Shown here one piece after another: positions 57,701 through 64,000 of a stretch of DNA of 64,000 nt. The stretch lies in NCBI RefSeq assembly GCF_000006565.2, contig NC_031472.1:654727-718726 (forward strand), written 5' to 3'. The first letter of the stretch is position 1; each line of letters begins with the position of its first letter. Source of the DNA: Toxoplasma gondii ME49 (Eukaryota > Apicomplexa > Conoidasida > Eucoccidiorida > Sarcocystidae). Both the position numbers and the translations under genes were made by a program. The notes under the pieces are model-generated. The model searched no databases. It saw only the letters and a list, made by a program, of their open reading frames with translations, and was not told where the DNA came from.

Positions 57701-60700
57701 CTAAACGTATATCTCCATCTCTTTCTGGTACCTTCATCTATCTACATACCTATCTCTCTGTATCCATATGTATATATGCATGAGTATATGTATCTATATC
57801 TCTATATCTATATCTATAACTATCTTTCCACCTATCTGTTTCCACGGATACATCGACGTGTATCTACAGCGCGCGTTTTGTCAAATGTAGATAAAAATGT
57901 GCCTTCTCCGGGTCGGCGCATGTGCGTCGACGTCGATGTGTATCGCATGCAGACGCACGCAGTCGTGTTGTTGCTTTTTTGTCTCCTCCTTTCTGTCTTT
58001 CTTCGAAAAAAAAGGCGAAGATAGAAGCGGACTGTCTCTCTGCGGTGTCTCAAGGAAGCGAGGAGACCAATGGAGAGACAGGAGACAAGGAGAAAAGCCG
58101 TGAGACAAGAGGGAGTAGGAGAGGCGGAGACACAGAGACGAGCAAAGTCCCAAAGGAAGAGCAGCAGAGAAACAAGAAAAAGGAGGAAAAACAAAAGGAA
58201 GAGGCACAAACACGCATGTGGGGGAAGCGAGAAGACACACCGTGGCGGGGACGAGAGGCAAACTGACGGCTGCTTGCAGCTGCTGTTGCAGCTGCTCCTT
58301 CTCGACAGCGCTGAGGAGGGAGACGCCCCGTTGATCTTCGTTGACCATTTCTGTGATCCCGTTTTCTCTCTGATCTCTGACCAAGTCTGCGCGGTCGTCG
58401 AAGATGTCCTGAAAAGCAAAGACAGGAGAACAACCTGCTTCTCAGAGGCACAAGGGGGGGGGGCCTCCCGCGAGAAATGAGGGCCAGCTCCGTTCGTGAA
58501 GAGCAACAAGGCTTTCACTGCATGCATGCACTTAGGACGGGAAGTTCACCTAGCCAGCACGAGTCGAAAGTTAGGTCCCGCCAGGCTGAGAGGACCGGCT
58601 TTCTGAATTCAGGACGAGCGATGCGAGGAAGGAATTCTTTTAAAAAGCTCTCCTCTCATTAACTGCTGCTGAAGATGCCACAAAAGCGCCTCGACATCCG
58701 AAAAGGAGCAGGAGACGAATACAGGGGAATCAGAGAGAAAAGACGAAGAAGAAAGAGGAAGGCGAAAAAGACGAAGGAACAAGAAAAAAGGGGAAGCAAG
58801 AAAAGCAGAATCCACGGACATGCTGCCAGGTTTTCGAACGACGCAGGAAAAGCGAGAAGAGTGACGGCAAAGAGACGGAGGAGAGGAAGAAGACACAGAC
58901 AAGAGCAGACGAGAGAGAGAGAGAAGAGCAGGAGGGAACAAAGGATAAAGGGAGAAGCAAGAACAAGAGAGAGAAAAAGAAGCTCGACACAGAGACAGCA
59001 GACGAATCCACGTAAAGAAGAAAACGGCAGAAGCCTTCGTCGTGTTAAAAAGAAGAAGCAACCTACGCCGACATCTGCCTCATCCAGGTCGCGCCATGTC
59101 GCAGCTTCCAGAGGCTGCAAAAGCCGCTCCTCGGCTGCCTCTGCAAGAGCCGCCACAGCGTCGACTTCGGCAGCGGGAGACAACGCCGAAGGCAGACGCC
59201 TTTTCTCCTCTTCTCGGGTCTGCTTCTCAGAAAAAATGGAAAGAGTGAACAGAGGACTCAGAAGCTGAGAAGAAAACAGGGAGTTCGTGGCGGCGACAGA
59301 GCCAGAAAAAAGAGGGGGGAGAGACAGAGATGTCGGGAGCGAGAACGGAGAGAACGAAAGACCCCGAGAGAAGAAGGTAAGAGAGAAGGAGCGACGAGAG
59401 AGAAAACGAACAAAGAGAGGAAAGAAGACGCATCAGGTGTCTACACACAACGCACAATTTGACATTTCGTCCTGTTGAATCCACTGTAAGCCTCCAGCTC
59501 AAATGCCAAGAGAATTCGACGCCACATAAGAGCGTACACGACTTGGAAAACTCAGATGCGTACAGACAGATGCACCCGTCGACGTCAACATGCGCTTTCA
59601 ACTGTGCGTCCACCATAAAGAGATTGTCATTTGCATAAGTATATATATATATGTACATATATATACATATATGTATATATGTACGGATAGATATTGGTCT
59701 ACATCTATAATTCATCAGTAGGTATAGTACCGATGTAAACAAAGACCCATATATATATATATATACATGTACAGGTAAATAACGGCCAATAAATAAGCAC
59801 ATAGATGAATTTCCTCGCTCATTTCTTAGCTTTTTCTGTGTCTGAAGGGAACTCTTTGTTCTCTCTCTTAGCGTACCCGGTGTCGGTGTTGTTGTCTGAG
59901 TCTCCTTCTGAGGACTGCCCGTCTCCGGAGCCTCGCGTAGACAACATCTTCCATCCATTTCCATCGAGGCGTTTCAAGGATGGCTCCAATGGCAGAGCAT
60001 GCAGAGACAGACTCGAAAGATACTTTCCTGGGATTACGCTGGCCAAGTCGATCTTCCTTGGCACGACGTTCCTCGCCATCGCGCTTCCCTTCTGCTCTTC
60101 CTGCCTCTCCTTCCTCTGCCCTTTCTGAAAGAGTGTCGTTTTCTCTTCCTTTTCTTTTCTCGGCAGAGACACGGAGCTCGAAAAGGGACGAAACCCCCGC
60201 GATGCGGTGTCTAGACAGCCTAATTGTGAAGGGAGAGCAGGGCAGCTGAATATCCGGATAGAACGGCAGGCGGTGTTCTGAAACAATCGACAAAAATGAA
60301 AGAAAGGCAGAAAAAATCGCCCGCGGTGCATCCACTTTGTCCTTTTCTTCATCTTCCGTTTGCCTTAACGTTAATTCTTCGTTTCCCTTCCTTCCCTCAC
60401 ACGCGTCCTGTATCTCTTCCTCGACTCCTTCTCCTCTCTCGTTCCTTCTCCTCTCTCTTTCGGTCTTTCCTCGTCTCCCTCTTCTCTTCTCATACCCTTT
60501 TTGTAGCGGGTCTTGTGTAGGCTGTTTCTCCAGGCGGGACTTCTCCGCGCGTTCTCTTCGTCGGCCACAACCGCCTCTGCGGCTGCGAGTTCCCCCGCGC
60601 TCCAGAGTCCTCGCAGCAGACTGTTCATGCCTTGTCGCGTATGCAGCCTATGGAAGGCGAAAGTCGCTGTCTCCGACGCAGAAGCCAAGGCCGCCGACGG

Positions 60701-63700
60701 CAAGGAAAAGTAGAACTCGGGAGGCAGCCTAGAAAGACACCCGCAAAACTGGACGCGAACGCCGGTTCCATATCAGGCGACAATGCAAACGGCTAGGCAT
60801 AGACGCGGGGTGTGGTGGGCGGATTGCGGTCAACTGCAAGCCGCCCGTGTGAGGACTTTGAAGGCTCCGCACCGTCTTCGAAGTCGCTCGTAGCGACGGA
60901 AACTCGAAAGTCAACTTTCAACTTGAGAGAGCGCAGGTGTGTGAGCTGCTCTTCCGGAAAACGACGAGCACAAACAACAGGGAATCAGGAGAGCCGTTCA
61001 AAGAGACACTTGAACGCAGCGGTGGCATCCGAGAAGGACAGATACGGAGACAGGCGAGCGAGAGAGGACCGAGAATGGAAAGGGTGCTCGGGCAACACAC
61101 ACTGTTCCACACTCTGGAGAGAGGAGGCGGAACGCAAGAGTGGACGAAAAGTTGTGAGACGACAGATGATTTCGAGGGACAGTGCCAAACCGGGAAGGCG
61201 AAAAACGGAAAGGATTGCTCACGGGGAAAAGCCCGGTCGAACGAAGCAAAAACTTCACGATCCAAACTAGACGCCCACGGTGACGGAAGCGGCTTAAGAA
61301 CGGCCAAAGAGAACAAGCCAAGCACGCTCGATCCTCCCGACACAGACGGAGCCCAGTGGCTGCGCTTCTTCGACAACAGCAACGCTCGTTCGTGAAACGA
61401 GACAGACACACAGAATTTCCCGACTTGGCAACATACCGAAATGTAGGTAGAAATAGACAGGCAGATATACATATACTACATATGCTTGAAGAGTTCCGCG
61501 AACTGCCAACAAAAAAATAAAGACATGCACAGAAAGGCAGACAGGCGAATGTGCATATATATATATATGTATATAAATGTATATACACGCATATATAGAG
61601 ATCTCTGATTTTCGCCTTTCTCACCCAATTTTTCATCTCTCGTTTCCGGTGCTCAGGGGGTCAGAAACCTGCTAGCCCGGCCTCTCGCTTCTCTTTCAAC
61701 TCTTGTTTGTCTTTCCCCTTTTACCTCACGAACCGAAGTCGAGAAGAAAGCCTGGCGGGAGCGTCCCTGACGTGCATGAACCATCCCAAGATATATTTCC
61801 AGAGTCAACCTACCTGACGCAGGAGCCGAAGCGGACGGGGCGCCTCTCAGTATGGTCTCCTTCTTCTCGCAGAGACATCAGCTGCTGCCGACGACTCTGC
61901 TTCTCGCGACTCAAACTCTGGTCCCTCCTCGTCGTCTCCACCTCACCGGCTTCCTCGCCACATAAGCCACAGGAGAGACCTTCTCTCTCGTGCTTCTCGC
62001 CTTCCTTGTGCACCGCCTCTCCCCCGCGCGAGTCGCCAAACTGTTCTCTCTCCACCCGGCGCCGCTTCGCCTGCCTCGGAGCTGTACATACACTCCAGTC
62101 TCCAGGTCCCGTGGCGTGGAGGAGGCGCCGCAGCGCCGCTGCGCCACCGATCCCCGCTTCTTCTTGTCTTCGCCTGGCCTCCAAAATGCGGTCGACGGGA
62201 GACAAATCCTCTCGCGACGGGCGAGAGGCCGAACGCGTTTCGGCTAGCGAGGAGACCCCCAAATGAACTCCCCTTTCTTGTCGACGTCTCTGCTTCTCTC
62301 TGTCTTCTTCCCAGAACAGCGAGCGCGCAAAGTCCCCCGGGGAAGCGTCGTCGAAAATCGAGGACTCGAACACTGCCCCGAAGTCGCTGCTCTCGGACGC
62401 TCGCATGAAATCTCCCGGGGCAACCGCCTCAGAAGACGCCTCGGATGTATGAACACTTGAGGAGACGACAAAGGCAGGATCGTCTTCGAAAACGTCGAAG
62501 CACAGACCGTCGTCGTCGAACTCGAGAAACGCGCCGAGACCCTCGCTAGGCAACCGCCCTCCATCTGCATGCAACTCACTCACGCCAGACAGAGAAGAAG
62601 AGGAAGACGAAGAGGAAGACGAAGATGAAGAAGAGGAAGACGAAGATGAAGAAGAGGAAGACGAAGAGGAAGAAGAAGAGGAAGACGAAGAAGAAGAAGA
62701 AGATGAAGAAGAGGAAGACGATGAAGGGAGAGGAGAGGGAAGAAAGATTTTTCGTCTTTTCTCTGGACGAAGAAGAGATTGGTAGAGAGGCGCGTCGCGA
62801 GTGTCTACCATCAAGCCTCCAGAGGCCTCGTGAAGCAGAAACGACGTCAGCTGAAAAAAAAAAACAAGTTCTCCAGCAATTCCTTTTGGAAACGCGCAGA
62901 CATGCCCACAAAGAAGACACCTCCTCTCTCTACACCGGTCTCTGGCCCTCAACGTAGATCTCTTCTCCATCTGACACCATCTCTGCAGACGTGCATGCGT
63001 TTCTTCCGCACTCAAGGAAACGCCCTGACTCCCCTATCGGTGTCCAAATAGCCTCGACTCACGCAGCCACCTTCCCATATACCTGTAAACTGTATCTATA
63101 TATATATATATGTATATATATGCTGTCTCCATATATATATATATTTCGGCATCTCTCTATTTTGCTCTCTCTCTCTCTATATATATATATATATTAGTGT
63201 GCCTATCTATATCACGATCTATCTGATTTTCTAGACAGATGGACATGCAGATGGAGAGGTTGTAGGGGAGTGTGATGATACGTGCGACTTGAGAGAAGAA
63301 CAAAAAAAAAGTTGAAATCTGGATCTGCATGTTTGTGTCTGCGGATGATACCCGGAAGTGTTTGAATTCTCGGTATTTGTGCGTCAAGGCTGCTTCCTCG
63401 AGTTCCGCAATTCTCTCTCGGTCTTCGCCGGGGGTCGCGTCACTTCCGGCGTCTGGTCGGGCGTCTGCCTCCTCCTCCTCGACTCGCCGCTGCGGGCCTT
63501 CGCCGAGCCGGGAGCCTCTGCGGCGCAGGACAGGAGGGAGGCGCACGAGGTCGGGTGGTCGGCTCCTTTTGTTGTCTGCGACTTCCTCCAACTCGCCGTC
63601 TCGCGCTTCGCTCTCTCGAGGGAAAGTCGGCAGAAAAAGAAACGCGCTCCCCACGACTTCCTGCAGAACCGAGTGCCTCGCGAACCGCAGGTTCTGGGGT

Positions 63701-64000
63701 GGCGAGACACCCGACTTGTGTGAGCCGCGCGCCTTCCCGTCCCCGACTGCATGCATCGACTGAAGCATGTGGAGAACGAGCGCATGCAGATGCTCGATTT
63801 TCCTCCCCCACACTTTCGCCAGACGCTCCAGCAGCAGCGCCGCCTCAGAAAACTCCATGCGGTACGTCTCCGCACCATGGCCAGAAGCCTCGTCTCTCTC
63901 GACTGCTTCTCTCTCGGCTGGGCGGTGTGTCAACGGGGAGAAGGCGGGCAGACAAGCCCCGTCGACGGCCGCGACTGCAGCAGCGACGAATCGTCGAGGT
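54558..64000 (-). CDS. NCAPH2: Condensin II kleisin subunit CAP-H2 (5' partial)
   Basis: Phase-consistent exons: >64000-63352, 62850-61814, 60728-60496, 60277-60024, 59219-59067, 58408-58268, 57611-57532, 56713-56593, 55847-55608, 55131-55005, 54588-54558, about 1,021 residues inside the window. Family evidence: the N-terminal E-F-S-E-A-A-L-L-L then K-I-E-H-L-H-A-L-V corresponds to the N-F-x-E-A-A-L-L-I and K-V-E-Y-L-Y-x-L-V helices of CAP-H2. The C-terminal R-V-A-R-W then P-P-F-D-I-C-A-Y-E, and K-Y-E-V-C-R-L-F-L-V-A-L, are the conserved kleisin-gamma end, followed by L-T-L-L-T. CAP-H2 bridges the SMC2/SMC4 heads and recruits CAP-D3/CAP-G2 for chromosome condensation. This protein is far longer than the roughly 600-residue animal form, mainly because of a 345-residue exon with poly-Ser and acidic segments. 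The donor at 60024 and the last exon(s) after 54558 are uncertain. Confidence 0.85.
54733..54763. repeat. (TA)n microsatellite in a CAP-H2 intron
   Basis: About 27 bases of pure TA plus catata lie between the CAP-H2 exons at 55131-55005 and 54588-54558. Confidence 0.92.
57762..57826. repeat. TATA/TATC microsatellite in a CAP-H2 intron
   Basis: tatata and tatc units lie between the exons at 58268 and 57611. Confidence 0.82.
58060..58245. repeat. Purine-rich intron tract
   Basis: About 185 bases dominated by A and G on the plus strand occupy the intron between CAP-H2 exons 58408-58268 and 57611-57532, just 3' of the first. On the sense strand it is pyrimidine-rich. Confidence 0.65.
58690..59045. 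repeat. Long purine-rich intron tract
   Basis: More than 300 bases of gaaga/agaga-type sequence on the plus strand fill the CAP-H2 intron between exons 59219-59067 and 58408-58268. The sense strand is therefore a long polypyrimidine run. Confidence 0.72.
59639..59767. repeat. TATA/CATATA microsatellites in a CAP-H2 intron
   Basis: Two blocks, about 59639-59690 and 59746-59767, of (TA)n and catata lie in the intron between exons 60277-60024 and 59219-59067. Confidence 0.87.
61554..61601. repeat. TATA microsatellite in a CAP-H2 intron
   Basis: (TA)n with gtatat units lies in the 1.1-kb intron between exons 62850-61814 and 60728-60496. The rest of that intron shows no coding signal. Confidence 0.85.
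62593..62724 (-). repeat. Poly-serine tract, about 44 codons, in CAP-H2
   Basis: A purine tract on the plus strand (gaagaggaagac-type units) reads on the coding strand as an unbroken run of about 44 Ser codons mixing TCT, TCC, TCA and TCG. The mixed codons show it is not a fresh single-triplet expansion. Confidence 0.9.
63097..63195. repeat. TATA and CT microsatellites in a CAP-H2 intron
   Basis: (TA)n at about 63097-63121 and 63134-63144, and a (CT)n-(TA)n compound at about 63165-63195, lie in the intron between the two most N-terminal exons. Confidence 0.87.

Noticed and set aside
59819..60277. Longest minus frame in this CAP-H2 exon, ending in a stop at 59819
   Set aside because: The incoming phase from the exon ending at 60496 selects a different frame (H-R-L-P-F-Y-P-D-I-Q). 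The longer frame would need an out-of-phase splice.
1..64000. tRNA, rRNA, CRISPR arrays, insertion sequences or viral genes
   Set aside because: No cloverleaf, conserved rRNA segment, spaced repeat array, transposase or viral protein signature was found when reading both strands.

Overview
The window is nuclear DNA of a coccidian apicomplexan, most likely Toxoplasma gondii or a close relative (Neospora, Hammondia). Reasons: intron-rich genes with canonical GT/AG sites, GC-rich exons loaded with GCATGC, introns carrying long (TA)n/CATATA microsatellites, very long Ser/Glu/Arg-rich proteins, and conserved eukaryotic families. There is no bacterial-type operon, rRNA, tRNA or CRISPR signal. Gene models were built by hand by joining exons at GT..AG sites and requiring codon phase to agree at every junction.

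Layout: (1) 2-2173 (+) is the 3' part of an ENY2/Sus1-type protein with a huge RS-rich and Lys/Arg/Glu-rich tail. (2) 2174-5423 has no supported gene. (3) 5424-33976 (-) is one giant gene of 17 coding exons whose joined length is exactly 6,700 codons. It encodes a coiled-coil protein of about 6,699 residues, a candidate for the giant centrosomal CEP250-type proteins. One exon alone is 10.8 kb. (4) 37209-40676 (-) is a single-exon 1,155-aa hypothetical protein. (5) 42923-44120 (-) is a compact nine-exon rhomboid protease gene with seven introns of only 55-67 nt. (6) 44878-46190 (+) is a small 149-aa hypothetical protein. (7) 46705-48754 (-) is a mitochondrial NFU1-type iron-sulfur scaffold in four exons. 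(8) 49369-53857 (+) is a ten-exon hypothetical protein of 514 aa. (9) 54558-64000 (-) is condensin II kleisin CAP-H2, truncated by the right edge, with a run of about 44 serines.

The genes are independent housekeeping or cell-biology units with mixed orientation rather than an operon. Functions represented are chromatin/mRNA export (ENY2), a probable centrosome scaffold, chromosome condensation (CAP-H2), mitochondrial Fe-S delivery (NFU1) and intramembrane proteolysis (rhomboid). Two gene pairs are divergent with short shared upstream regions (44121-44877 and 48755-49368). Three pairs are convergent (ENY2/giant gene, 149-aa gene/NFU1, 514-aa gene/CAP-H2).

The main uncertainties are the 5' untranslated exons of the giant gene, the last exon of CAP-H2, the first exon of the 149-aa gene, and the identity of the three hypothetical proteins.
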